A stretch of DNA of 64,000 bases from the NCBI RefSeq assembly GCF_017115165.1, contig NZ_JABXKF010000017.1, forward strand, positions 1 to 64,000. Direction: 5' to 3'. The translations under genes and the position numbers were made by a program. The number at the start of each line of letters is the position of its first letter. Position 1 is the first letter of the stretch. The notes below the pieces were generated by a model. That model made no database searches. It was not told the DNA's origin and worked only from the letters and a program-made list of their open reading frames with translations. This DNA comes from Nostoc sp. LPT. Lineage in GTDB: Bacteria > Cyanobacteriota > Cyanobacteriia > Cyanobacteriales > Nostocaceae. Positions 54,877 to 63,893 of this stretch are shown piece by piece.

Positions 54877-55516
54877 TTACTGAATAGTATCGGGGTCTAC
54901 ATTGAGCGATGGCTGCGCCAACGCCAAAGGCGAACGCAACCTTGCCTTTAACTGTTCTATCTGCAATTCTGCCTGTTTTGCTCGTTGGCGTTCTTGTTCT
55001 GTTCGTTGGCGTTCCTGTTCTGTTCGTTGGCGTTCCTGTTCTACTAGTTCTTCTGCTTGTTGTCTTGCTAAAATTTCCTGCCTTAAAGCTTCTACCAGTT
55101 CACCAGGGATCAGTAATTTTTCCCCTGTATCCTCTCGATAAAACCCAATTAGCCTTCCCTCAACCACCAAGCGTAGTTGTAACGGTTCACTGCGTCCATC
55201 TTGTATAGGTTCGTAGATTTCTCCCCGCAGGCGATAGCCACGTATAGCAAAGTGCTGAGTGCTGTTAGCGATAGTGGGGCGTTTAGCCCGTGCTGTTAGC
55301 GTCAGCGGGGCGTTTAGCCCGTGCTGAGTAGAAACCCAGTTAAATAAAGGCTTTTAGCAATCAATATTGTCCTAACCTATGTGGCTACGGCTATAACTGT
55401 TGTTCCACCCACTCGCCTTTAGGGTCAAATAGCCAGCATTCCTTGACACCTAACTGTTGATAGAGGGTCTTTTTGAAGATTTCTGATTTGACACTAACAG
55501 GTAGAGTAGCTGTCAT
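54877..55516 (-). pseudogene. Uma2-family (PD-(D/E)XK-like) gene, N-terminally deleted and split by a MITE
   Basis: The upstream piece (55516 down to about 55396) reads KSEIFKKTLYQQLGVKECWL, then FDPKGEWVEQQL. The downstream piece (about 55242 to 54877) reads RGYRLRGEIYEPIQDGRSEP, LVVEGRLIGFYRED and a heptad-rich tail with EQERQRT repeats. Together they match the C-terminal half of cyanobacterial Uma2 proteins. A 153-bp element separates them; removing it with one TA restores the frame as EQQL-R-GYRL. The catalytic N-terminal half is missing, so the gene was already damaged. Confidence 0.85.
55243..55395. mobile_element. TA-target MITE, copy 1 (in the Uma2 pseudogene)
   Basis: The element starts TATAGCAAAGTGCTGAG and ends GGCTACGGCTATA. 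The interior has GCGGGGCGTTTAGCCCGTGC twice and then CCCAGTTAAATAAAGGCTTT. It sits at a duplicated TA with short TAGC/GCTA ends and no coding capacity. Copy 2 is at 63099-63221. TA duplication is characteristic of IS630/Tc1-mariner-type transposition. Confidence 0.85.
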
Positions 55517-55566
55517 GGTTGTAAACTCAGTGCTACGAGATTATTGTAGAACAACTCTACTTCTTT

Positions 55567-56364
55567 CTAACTTGGGATGTACAAGCTTTTTAAAATATAA
55601 CTAGATAACTCACAAAAACCTTCCCCTTCGGCAGCAGTAGTAATGTAAGCAGGCTGATATTTCAATTGATTCACATATTCCAGGACGTTGGCCACGCCTA
55701 CAGAAACAGGAAAATAATGCCGATCAAATAAACTTTCATCATTGGGGCTATCACCCACAGTGACAATTTGTTCTAATGAGTACTGGGGCAAATATTCGCG
55801 CAATACCTGCAACAATCCCACAGCTTTATCTTGTCCTTGGGGTTTAATGTGACACTGCACGTTGCTATAGGTAAATCCCCAGCCCATTTGTTGACAGAGA
55901 TTATCTAGGGTTTGTACTTCGTCTTGACGCAAACCAGCTACATCAAAAGTCCAGTCGGTGATGCGAAAGCGATTATCAGCAGATTCTTGGATTTGGGGAA
56001 ATTTAGTTTGTAAATTCTCAAAAATTGTAGCCAAGTGCTGGCGATGGTGAACTAAATCGGGAATAGGTGTTAAAACTACTGGTTTCTGATTTCCAGGGGG
56101 AAAGTACAAACCGCCATTTTCTGCCATCGCACCTGCCACTGGCATCAAACTACTCAATCCACTTACCCACCCAGCAGAACGTCCTGTGACAATTAGCACC
56201 TTAATGTCAGCTGCGGCTAAATCCTCTAAAGCTTGTAGCAGTGCGGGAGTAAATTTTCCTCGTCTAGTCAGGGTGCCATCCATATCTGTGGCTATCAGAC
56301 GAATCTTGCTCAAGCTTGTAGATGAAACCTCAGATAGGGGAGGGAGGCTCAAATGTCTGGACAT
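55567..56364 (-). CDS. HAD-IIB family phosphatase
   Basis: 265 residues. HAD motif I is IATDMDGTLTRRG, motif II is VLIVTGRSAGW, the motif III lysine is in QGQDKAVGLL, and motif IV is IVTVGDSPNDESLF. The C2B cap suggests a sugar-phosphate substrate, as in sucrose- or mannosylglycerate-phosphate phosphatases. The exact substrate cannot be told. About 15 N-terminal residues before SKIRLIATDMDG may be extra if a later start is used. Cytosolic. Confidence 0.88.
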   Translation of the reverse strand: MSRHLSLPPLSEVSSTSLSKIRLIATDMDGTLTRRGKFTPALLQALEDLAAADIKVLIVTGRSAGWVSGLSSLMPVAGAMAENGGLYFPPGNQKPVVLTPIPDLVHHRQHLATIFENLQTKFPQIQESADNRFRITDWTFDVAGLRQDEVQTLDNLCQQMGWGFTYSNVQCHIKPQGQDKAVGLLQVLREYLPQYSLEQIVTVGDSPNDESLFDRHYFPVSVGVANVLEYVNQLKYQPAYITTAAEGEGFCELSSYILKSLYIPS

Positions 56365-56468
56365 ATACGGTTTGTAAAAGGCTGTAAAAAATATTAATCA
56401 TACAGCAAGATGACCTTGAAGATTTGGGCATCCTAAACATCAGGAGTCAAGTTTTTCAGTTTCCAACC

Positions 56469-57293
56469 ATGTCCACTTCAATGTTTCTTGCCCAATCCTC
56501 CGGGAAAAAGACTACTAAAAAGGCATCCCAGGAAGTGCCAGCAAGTAATCCTGAAATACCACCTTTATTGTTGGTAACTTCTGGAGGACTGGCTTTAATG
56601 GTGATTGCTTTGATTGTGTATATTAAACTCCAGAAGGATAAGCTGGAGAAAAAACTTAAGTTTGAACAATTCCGCGCACGAGAACTAGAGAAAAAGTTTA
56701 AGCTGGCGCTGGAAACAATTCGCAAAATGGAAACTAATCCTGATTTGGTGAACTCACGAGACTTTAACCTGGATTATCTGCGAATGCGGATGTCAGAGGA
56801 GGTGTTTCATTTTGCAATTCTTAATCAAATAAAGATTCAGATCAAAGAAAAAATTTCTCAAGCCCTGCGTCCAAATCAAGCCCAACAAGGATCGGTTGGA
56901 ATTGCTAATAGTGCTGGACGGCAAGTGGATGAAATTTTTGATGTCGAGTATGAGACTGGTAGTCCAGGGAATTCTGCTAAACGGGTGCTGTTTCGGATTC
57001 AAATCAAGTTAATGAAGTTACCGACGCAAGCAACTTCTGCGACTATTAGTCAAATTATTGATTGTATAGAAACTTACCTAAGCCCCATCGAAGACGAAGA
57101 TAGTTGGCAACCAATAATTCAAGGTCGGATTGCGACCATGCATTGGGATCAAAAGGCTAAACCTACGCCTCTACTAGTGCTGGAACAATCGAACGAAGGT
57201 GTGAATGTAACTTTCCGTACCAGTCGCCAACCAAATACTCCAACTCCACCAAAGTCACCTGGAATTAAAAAATCAGGCTCGGCTAGACAATAA
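56469..57293 (+). CDS. conserved cyanobacterial single-span membrane protein
   Basis: 274 residues from ATG 56469. A short alanine/lysine-rich N-terminus, one membrane helix (about 34-54, LLLVTSGGLALMVIALIVYI), a basic coiled coil (LQKDKLEKKLKFEQFRAREL) and a soluble C-terminal domain (about 90-260). It resembles conserved cyanobacterial proteins of unknown function. It stands alone, convergent with the dev genes. Confidence 0.75.
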   Translation: MSTSMFLAQSSGKKTTKKASQEVPASNPEIPPLLLVTSGGLALMVIALIVYIKLQKDKLEKKLKFEQFRARELEKKFKLALETIRKMETNPDLVNSRDFNLDYLRMRMSEEVFHFAILNQIKIQIKEKISQALRPNQAQQGSVGIANSAGRQVDEIFDVEYETGSPGNSAKRVLFRIQIKLMKLPTQATSATISQIIDCIETYLSPIEDEDSWQPIIQGRIATMHWDQKAKPTPLLVLEQSNEGVNVTFRTSRQPNTPTPPKSPGIKKSGSARQ

Positions 57294-57303
57294 ATTATCG
57301 CTG

Positions 57304-57345
57304 TCATTGGTCATTAGTCATTAGTGATTGGTTATTGGTCATTCA
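57304..57345. repeat. heptamer STRR (TCATTAG/TCATTGG)
   Basis: TCATTGGTCATTAGTCATTAG-type tandem heptamers lie between the convergent membrane-protein and devA genes. Confidence 0.8.
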
Positions 57346-57366
57346 CAAAGGACAAATGACTAAAAG

Positions 57367-58077
57367 TCATGACTGAATAAGTGTATTAGAGGAATTACGG
57401 GTTAGAAGACCATCTTCCATTTCTACGATGCGATCGGCTATGTCTAAAATGCGGTTGTCGTGTGTCACTAATAAGATAGTAGTTCCCTGATTTTTGGCTA
57501 GACTCTGCATTATTTCCACAACATCGCGTCCTGATTGTTTGTCTAATGCTGCTGTTGGTTCGTCTGCTAGTACCAAGGGGGGACGGTTCACCAAGGCGCG
57601 GGCGATCGCAATTCTTTGTTTTTGTCCACCAGAAAGATTGTCTGGGTAGTAATCAACTCGTTCTTCTAGACCAACAGACCCCAGCATAGCTTTTGATTTA
57701 GCCACTGCTTCTGTTTGAGAAATATTATCGTTCAATTCTACCGCCATTTGCACATTTTGCTTGGCTGTCAAGAACCCTAGCAAATTGTGAGCTTGGAAAA
57801 TATAACCAATGTTGCGTCGCATCTGCACTAATTTGTTTTGACTGACGCCAATAAGTTCTTCACCTAAAAATTTTAAACTTCCTTGTTGTACAGAGCGCAA
57901 ACCACCAATTAAGCTCAGTAATGTTGTTTTACCTGAACCTGATGGGCCGGTCATAATCACAATCTCACCTGGATAAATTTCTAGGTTAATGTCAAATAAT
58001 ATCTGTTTTCTCAGTGAGCCTTTGCCATAGAAGTGATTGAGATTTTTAATGGCGATTACAGGTTCTTTTTCCATCAT
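57367..58077 (-). CDS. devA: DevA-like ABC transporter ATP-binding protein
   Basis: 236 residues. Walker A GPSGSGKTTLL, Q-loop, signature LSGGQKQRIAIARAL, Walker B LVLADEPTAALD and switch histidine LVTHDNRI are all present. It follows DevC and DevB genes on the same strand. In Anabaena, DevBCA with a TolC-type outer channel exports heterocyst glycolipids; Nostoc genomes hold several paralogous sets, so this set may serve another substrate. Confidence 0.9.
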   Translation of the reverse strand: MMEKEPVIAIKNLNHFYGKGSLRKQILFDINLEIYPGEIVIMTGPSGSGKTTLLSLIGGLRSVQQGSLKFLGEELIGVSQNKLVQMRRNIGYIFQAHNLLGFLTAKQNVQMAVELNDNISQTEAVAKSKAMLGSVGLEERVDYYPDNLSGGQKQRIAIARALVNRPPLVLADEPTAALDKQSGRDVVEIMQSLAKNQGTTILLVTHDNRILDIADRIVEMEDGLLTRNSSNTLIQS

Positions 58078-58200
58078 ACTTTTGTTAGTTATAAATTAGT
58101 AGTTCCAAAATTTAATAGTGACTGTCAGAAATAAAATTCGCTTACTTATTATCATAAATTAAACTTATTATTAATATATTTTTAATTAATAAAATATTAA

Positions 58201-59355
58201 TTAAAAGATATCTGCTGGATCGGCAGAGCGTAATTTTCTAACTGCGATCGCACCAGAAATAATGCACATTAGCATAGTCAAAATTAATACCATTACTGCT
58301 CGGTCAAAACTCATAAAAACTGGTAGAAGTGTTGCACTTCTGGCGCTATTATACATAAATAGGGCAAAAACTATTCCAGGAAAATAGCCTAAAATTGCTA
58401 ATAATAAAGCTTCTTGAAGAATGACTGTCAATAAATAGTTTTGTGTATAACCTATTGCCTTAAGAGTAGCGTACTCAGCTAAGTGATCTGCAACTTCTGT
58501 ATAAAGAATTTGATAAACAATCACAGTACCAACAATAAAACCCATGACAGTCCCTAATGTGAAAATAAAGCCAATAGCTGTACTATTTGCCCAATAATTC
58601 CGCTCAAAGTCAATAAATTCTTGTTTAGTTAAAACATTTACTTCATTAGGTAAATACTTGCGTAATTCTTGAGCAACAACATTAGCATCAGCTCCTGGTT
58701 TTAATCTAATTAGCCCAATATCAATTAATCCTTTTTGACGATTACTGAATATTCGCAGAAAGTTGATATCACTCGTGATTAAATTACCATCTGCGCCAAA
58801 TGATGCGCCTAATGTAAATAGCCCTTCTACTTTAACTCGCCGCCTTCGTACTTCTGCTGTTACAATCTTTCCTTGATCATAATTAGCAGCGATCGGGCCA
58901 TACTCTACCCTAGAAGAACGGTCAAATAGAACTATATCAGGTAGTTTAAGTTTATCTAAATTTTCCTGAACTCCAGGTAAGTTAAATAGGTTATTTTCTG
59001 GATTCATTCCAAAGATTAGGATACTCCGAGGCCTGCCTGTAACAGGGTTTTTCCAGATTGTATAGTCCAAATATATCGGATGTACTGATTGAACTGCGGG
59101 TAATTCTAAAGCTTTATATAATCGTCGTTGAGAAAAGCTTCTCATTGCTAATATAGCGTTAGATTGACTATTAATTAAAATAATATCGCCTTGCAAGCTG
59201 TTATGGAATCGAACGTTACTATAATACAGAGCATCTCGAAAGCCGAGTTGCATAAACATTAAAATATCTGCAAAAGCAATTCCTGCTAAAGCCACAGCTA
59301 GGCGAGTTTTTTCTCTTGTCAGTTGTAGCCACGACAGAGGTATTTTTTGATTCAT
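58201..59355 (-). CDS. devC: DevC-like ABC transporter permease
   Basis: 384 residues. MacB/FtsX-type permease: N-terminal helix near residues 18-38 (AVALAGIAFADILMFMQLGF), a large periplasmic domain, then three helices (TAIGFIFTLGTVMGFIVGTV, LLAILGYFPGIVFALFMYNS, AVMVLILTMLMCIISGAIAV). It forms the inner membrane core with DevA. It lies between devB and devA, 124-148 bp from each. Confidence 0.92.
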   Translation of the reverse strand: MNQKIPLSWLQLTREKTRLAVALAGIAFADILMFMQLGFRDALYYSNVRFHNSLQGDIILINSQSNAILAMRSFSQRRLYKALELPAVQSVHPIYLDYTIWKNPVTGRPRSILIFGMNPENNLFNLPGVQENLDKLKLPDIVLFDRSSRVEYGPIAANYDQGKIVTAEVRRRRVKVEGLFTLGASFGADGNLITSDINFLRIFSNRQKGLIDIGLIRLKPGADANVVAQELRKYLPNEVNVLTKQEFIDFERNYWANSTAIGFIFTLGTVMGFIVGTVIVYQILYTEVADHLAEYATLKAIGYTQNYLLTVILQEALLLAILGYFPGIVFALFMYNSARSATLLPVFMSFDRAVMVLILTMLMCIISGAIAVRKLRSADPADIF

Positions 59356-59502
59356 TTTATAGGGATTTTAGCAAGTTTAGTGATTTGAGATTTTCCACCC
59401 CTTATGGTGACACCTGTATCGGATTGATAGAATGTTTAAAAAAACATTTTTAATCCAAAATATCAACTTATGGATTGGGGTTACTGCTCACCTACAACTT
59501 AA

Positions 59503-60927
59503 TTAATTATTAATATCGACAAGAACTTTGGCGTAAGTTAAACCGGAAACTTTTTGGCTATCTTCTGGAGACAGAGCAATTTTAACTTCTACAACTCTGG
59601 CATCCACATCTGCTGCTGGATCTGTATTCAGCACATCTTTTTTACCAATTTTTCTACCAATTTCAGTGACAGTTCCCTTTAATTCGCCGCTAAATGCGCC
59701 GTTATCACTGGTGATAGTAGCATTTTGACCAAGACGCACTTTACCAATGCTGTCTTCAGTGACTTCAGCAATTACAAACATTTGGTTGGTTTGGCCAATT
59801 TCAGCAATGCCATTTGCGCCGATTGCTTCACCCGATTTGGTATAAACCTTTAAAATCTCTCCAGCGATTGGTGCTTGAACGTAGCTTAACCTTAGTTCTG
59901 CTTCGGCTTTTCTGACATTTGCGATCGCATTACTAACTTGGGCTTGTGCTACTTGCACATCGGTAGGACTAACATCTAAAATTCTGCTTAGTTTGGCCTT
60001 TTCTTCATCGATTTGTCTTTGCAAAGTTGCTACAGCTTTATCACGGTTAGCTTTAGCTTCGATTAACTGCTGTTGCAAAGTTGCTAAATTTTGTATTTGG
60101 TTGGCTCTAGCCTCAGCAAGTTGCTGTCGCAAAGTTGCCAATGTCTGCTTTAGGGTAGCTTGGCTTTCAGCCACCTGCTGATTAGCAGTTATTGCACTCA
60201 AGCGTCTTCTGTCACGCTCTTGCTGAGAAATAGCACCTTCTTTGTATAAATAATCATAGCGTCCGGCATCGACTTGAGCATTGCGCTGTTCGGCTTGAAT
60301 ACGTGTAAGCGTTGCTCTGAGAGCATCTCTTTGCCCACTAAGTTGAGCTTCTAGGCGATTCACGGTTGCTTGTTGGACAAGTTTATCACCACTTAACTGA
60401 GCTGCAATCCGCGCGATCGTTGCTTGTTGAGCATTCCTTTCCCCAAGTAACTGCGCTTGTAGGCGAGCAATAACTGCTCTTTGAGCTTGAATATCTCTTG
60501 GAGAGCCAGCCCTGACTTGTGCTAAATTTGCACGGGCTTCTTGGACTTTTGCTTTTGCCTCTTGTAGTCCGGCTACTTGGGTATCGCGGTTGTCCAAAAT
60601 TGCCACAATTTGACCTTGTTTTACCTGTTCACCCTCTCTCACCAGAAGTTGCTGAATTCGTGACGATGGTGCTAATCCTGATGATGGGGCGGACAATTTA
60701 ACAACTTCGCCTCGCGGTTCCAAACGCCCTACAGCACTAATGCTATTAGTAGATGGCATTACTGGTACGGATGTAGTTAGTTTTCTTAACTGCTCGATTT
60801 TGGCTGTACCTAGTATCCCAGCAGCGATTACTATTGGTACGGCTACAGCGATACCCCACCAAATCTTAGGTTGTTCATGATTAAGTGCCTGCTCACTTGG
60901 CTTCGGCTTTTCAGTCACCCTTGACAT
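59503..60927 (-). CDS. devB: DevB-like membrane fusion protein (HlyD family)
   Basis: From ATG 60927 (MSRVTEKPKPSEQAL) 474 residues; 21 upstream codons are probably leader. A single N-terminal membrane helix (GIAVAVPIVIAAGILGTA), a lipoyl half-motif (QLLVREGEQVKQGQIVAILD), a long alpha-hairpin with repeated QL/AR/TL segments (about 130-330), the second lipoyl half (LSYVQAPIAGEILKVYTKSG) and a beta-barrel. It bridges DevAC to an outer membrane channel. First gene of the set. Confidence 0.93.
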   Translation of the reverse strand: MSRVTEKPKPSEQALNHEQPKIWWGIAVAVPIVIAAGILGTAKIEQLRKLTTSVPVMPSTNSISAVGRLEPRGEVVKLSAPSSGLAPSSRIQQLLVREGEQVKQGQIVAILDNRDTQVAGLQEAKAKVQEARANLAQVRAGSPRDIQAQRAVIARLQAQLLGERNAQQATIARIAAQLSGDKLVQQATVNRLEAQLSGQRDALRATLTRIQAEQRNAQVDAGRYDYLYKEGAISQQERDRRRLSAITANQQVAESQATLKQTLATLRQQLAEARANQIQNLATLQQQLIEAKANRDKAVATLQRQIDEEKAKLSRILDVSPTDVQVAQAQVSNAIANVRKAEAELRLSYVQAPIAGEILKVYTKSGEAIGANGIAEIGQTNQMFVIAEVTEDSIGKVRLGQNATITSDNGAFSGELKGTVTEIGRKIGKKDVLNTDPAADVDARVVEVKIALSPEDSQKVSGLTYAKVLVDINN

Positions 60928-61939
60928 AGTATGTTGCCCATTTACCTGAATTGTGGTGATGGAAGTAAAAATAAAAAGGTTTTTAATCAACAGCCAGCTA
61001 TTAGGACAAACAACAGTGGTTTCAAGCTGGGTATGGCTTAAAAATCCATTGTGTGATGAACGTTCAACACTATGGCTTTACAAAATGGTGTTTTCTATAG
61101 CCGTTCATTATGTATGCAATACACTTTGACCTCTCTTCTTTTAGGAGAGAAGCTTTGAGGCTTACTAAAGGGCAGGGTTAGGTCTGTATTGAAACTAAGA
61201 AGCGCTATAATAGCTGGCTATTCAATAACTCTGAGTATTATTGAGACATAAGTGCAATGGAAGTTAGCAGAATTCACAAGCAGTATGAATCTAGATATAG
61301 AGAAGCGATATATCACGTCTCTACACAAAATCCTAAATTGGTATGATGCGGTACTTTACTGCTACATTCATTACGGATATAGTTAGTCACAAAATTGAAA
61401 AGAAACATCAAAAATAGACTGTTGCCTTTGTTGGACACAATCTTGCTACAAAAGTTAGTCTTCCTTAAGTCAATCAACGATTAACTAACCAAAAAGTGTC
61501 TGTCAACTTGAACATTCCTAACATCAGAGTTTCCTTAACTTTCTGGTCGATGAGTTAGCTGTCTCTAGTTGTTTGCACCTACCAAGACAACAAACCATTT
61601 TGTAATATTCGCTTCAAAAACCTTACTATTCTCCCTGTTGCTGTTTTGGGACTCCATTAAACTCTCGTTGAATGAATTCTACATTTATCCGTTAGCTGAA
61701 AACGTAACAGAGCCTACAGATGGGGAGATGAGGGGGATGGGGGAGATGAGGGAGATAATTAACTAATTTCGGGGGTTTAAGTTGCATAGCAACTAACAGA
61801 GGCAACTTTTGTGGCTCTTGTCTTTATAAGATTTACAAAACTTAATGACGTTAGCGAGTCAGTGAGCGTGATTACGAATTACGTTAGCACAGCGCTAGCG
61901 AGTAATCGAGCGTCCGTAGGAGCGTCATTACGAATTATT
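60928..61939. other. long intergenic region upstream of devB, no gene seen
   Basis: About 1 kb without a supported gene. It contains TCTCTTCTTTTAGGAGAGA-type and GATGGGGAGATGAGGGGGAT repeat pieces, and at 61841-61935 an ATTACGAATTA/GCTAACG-type element. A GTA-N8-TAC palindrome is at 61341-61354. The long leader of devBCA in Anabaena makes a distal promoter plausible. Confidence 0.5.
61341..61354 (-). promoter_or_regulatory. possible NtcA box (GTA-N8-TAC) about 410 bp upstream of devB
   Basis: GTATGATGCGGTAC fits the NtcA consensus exactly. No good TAN3T box follows at 20-24 bp on the minus strand; the nearest is TAGAGA. A GTA-N8-TAC match is expected by chance about once per 4 kb, so this rests mainly on its position upstream of devBCA, a known NtcA target in Anabaena. 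Confidence 0.3.
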
Positions 61940-62677
61940 TTAAGTTGGGAGGTCGAATAAAACTGTGGTCATGTAATTTTCTGCCCAAGCTGGGCCAAAG
62001 GCTTTTTCTAGTACGCGGCGGGTTTTATCGTTTTGCTGCTGTTTGGTGCAGTAGTTGTGTTGTCCGGCGAGATTTTGCGTGACTTGTTCAATTGAAACAG
62101 GATTAGAAGCGATCGCTTGGATGCAATGAATATCTAAAAATTCTCGCACCCGCGACAGAAACATTGTTTCTTCTTCAGGGGAACTGGGGCGCACAAAGAT
62201 ACAAAAATCCGAAAAAATATTTCCCCATTCTGGTAATTCACGGGGTTGGGAAAAGTTAAGCACTGTTAGCTGTGTCAGCGCAGAAGTATACGATTCTGGT
62301 AAGGTGCGTTCTACTTGGATAGGAGAAAGGTCTGCGATCGCAGCACTAATTTGACCTCTACCCCCAACTAAATCACAACCGAACATCGGTAGATTGTATT
62401 CTGGACGAGGAAACATGACACAGTGCAAAATATCCAGCATATTTCCGATTTTTGCCAGTTCCAAGTGCATTTTCCGAAACTGGGGCGTTTGATAGCAGCG
62501 GTTTTCAATCGTCAGTTTTTCGCCTTCTAGTCTACCTTCCACATACCCCAATTCATTAGGCAAATGATAGGGGGATAAATCCAGGTGCTGATGCCAAGCT
62601 GCCTCAATACAATCAGCTAGCTGACGAATTAGGGGATGTTGTTGCTCACGCAGCGAGGGCATAGAAGTAAATGACAT
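61940..62677 (-). CDS. pcyA: phycocyanobilin:ferredoxin oxidoreductase
   Basis: From ATG 62677 ([20 protein letters not shown]) 245 residues, the family length; 28 further upstream codons are unlikely. PcyA reduces biliverdin IXalpha by four electrons to phycocyanobilin, the phycobilisome and phytochrome chromophore. The catalytic residues E73 (MHLELAKIG), H85 ([13 protein letters not shown]) and D102 ([12 protein letters not shown]) have the same spacing as E76, H88 and D105 of the Synechocystis enzyme. Soluble, ferredoxin-dependent. Confidence 0.96.
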   Translation of the reverse strand: MSFTSMPSLREQQHPLIRQLADCIEAAWHQHLDLSPYHLPNELGYVEGRLEGEKLTIENRCYQTPQFRKMHLELAKIGNMLDILHCVMFPRPEYNLPMFGCDLVGGRGQISAAIADLSPIQVERTLPESYTSALTQLTVLNFSQPRELPEWGNIFSDFCIFVRPSSPEEETMFLSRVREFLDIHCIQAIASNPVSIEQVTQNLAGQHNYCTKQQQNDKTRRVLEKAFGPAWAENYMTTVLFDLPT

Positions 62678-62880
62678 ATCTAGTTGGGAATGCGATCTAA
62701 TGGCCAGTCTACAACCTGTCGTGCCATACCTGTTGTGGTTTGCAACAATATAAGCAAACACTTACACCCAGCCAACGTAAATTTATAAGACAGATACTTT
62801 TCACAAGGGTTATTGATTTTGTAGTCTAGGTTACATAAATAATTTTAGATTAGCTCATATTTGAAGGCTAATAGAAAGCT

Positions 62881-63114
62881 ATGAAACTAGATTCTCATAG
62901 ACCGGATTTTGCTGTGCAAGCAATAAGGCACAATCTGCAAGGTTTACAGAGGTTCAGAGTTTCTACTTGGGTAAACCTTCTGCAACTTCCCAACCCCTTT
63001 AGTTTTGACGAAGCACTTTTATTGTGTCCGGTTTCAGCAGATGAGTGGCTAGCCTGGATTCCAGATCATGGAGAGACAATACTCAATATCGGGCAATTTA
63101 TAGCAAAGTGCTGA
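62881..63114 (+). CDS. small hypothetical protein whose 3' end is altered by a MITE
   Basis: 77 residues, with QAIRHNLQGLQRFRVSTWVN, LQLPNPFSFDEALLLCPVS and ADEWLAWIPDHGETILNIGQ. It looks like a short cyanobacterial conserved protein. The last four residues (IAKC) and the stop come from the MITE at 63099-63221. Without the element the end would read NIGQFSY and stop. Only the last few residues change, so it may remain functional. The role is unknown. Confidence 0.7.
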   Translation: MKLDSHRPDFAVQAIRHNLQGLQRFRVSTWVNLLQLPNPFSFDEALLLCPVSADEWLAWIPDHGETILNIGQFIAKC

Positions 63115-63221
63115 GTGCTGTACATGGATAGCGGGGCGTTTAGCCCGTGCTGAGTATAAACCCAGTTAAATCAAGGCTTTTAGGAATCAATATTGTCCTA
63201 ACATATCTGGCTACGGCTATA
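63099..63221. mobile_element. TA-target MITE, copy 2
   Basis: It starts TATAGCAAAGTGCTGAG and ends GGCTACGGCTATA, matching copy 1 at 55243-55395 along its whole length. Copy 2 lacks one of the two GGGGCGTTTAGCCCGTGCTG units, which makes it 30 bp shorter. TA is duplicated at the ends. Confidence 0.85.
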
Positions 63222-63237
63222 GTTATTAGTTATTGGG

Positions 63238-63298
63238 CATTGGGCATTGGTTATTCACTTTGGACAAATGACAAATGACAAATGATAAATGACAAACG
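63238..63298. repeat. heptamer STRRs (GGGCATT and CAAATGA)
   Basis: GGGCATTGGGCATTGG is followed by ACAAATGACAAATGACAAAT in tandem, immediately after the maf gene. A GGGCATTGGGCATTGG run also lies at 63917-63933. Confidence 0.8.
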
Positions 63299-63299
63299 A

Positions 63300-63893
63300 C
63301 TATTGCCAGAAATCAGTGATATCGTATCCCAATTCCTCTAGCATGTGCCGCAGCAGGGGTAAACTCAGTCCAATTACATTGCTGTGACAGCCTTCAATTT
63401 TTTCCACGAAGAAACTTCCAAAACCTTCAATGGCAAAGGCACCAGCACACTTGAGGGGTTCACCTGTGGCAACATAAGCTTTAATTGCCTTCTCGCTCAT
63501 TTGAGCAAAGTAAACTTTTGTAACTTGAGACTTGACTAAAGTACGGTTTTGGTCAGGGTCAATTAAAGCATGACCTGTGTACAGGTCGCCAGAGTTACCT
63601 TGCATTATCTGCCAACGAGCGATCGCTTCAGAGAAGTCTGCTGGTTTGCCGTAAATTTCACCATTGATGGACAAAACTGAATCACAACCCATAATCAAAG
63701 CTGATTCAAACTGTGGGGCTACAGTTTCCGCTTTATACTGGGCAAGAGTTTTGACCAATTCTGCTGGTTCACTTAGTTCAATTTGCGACTCATCAAAGTC
63801 ACTAGGTTGAACTATCGGTTCAATACCAACAGTTTGCAGCAAGCGGCGTCGGGCTGGGGAAGCTGAGGCAAGTACAAAAGGTGGAATTTTCAT
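63300..63893 (-). CDS. maf: Maf-like nucleoside triphosphate pyrophosphatase
   Basis: 197 residues. The N-terminal [17 protein letters not shown] loop, the [18 protein letters not shown] motif with the base-side aspartate, and the C-terminal [20 protein letters not shown] and [11 protein letters not shown] are Maf signatures. Maf proteins hydrolyse non-canonical or methylated nucleotides (dTTP/UTP/m7GTP depending on subtype); overexpression inhibits septum formation. The length is normal. Repeat-rich DNA flanks it on both sides. Confidence 0.95.
   Translation of the reverse strand: MKIPPFVLASASPARRRLLQTVGIEPIVQPSDFDESQIELSEPAELVKTLAQYKAETVAPQFESALIMGCDSVLSINGEIYGKPADFSEAIARWQIMQGNSGDLYTGHALIDPDQNRTLVKSQVTKVYFAQMSEKAIKAYVATGEPLKCAGAFAIEGFGSFFVEKIEGCHSNVIGLSLPLLRHMLEELGYDITDFWQ

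Noticed and set aside
61569-61766. 65-codon frame upstream of devB
   Set aside because: The frame ends in GATGGGGAGATGAGGG repeat sequence, lacks a start signal and resembles no protein.
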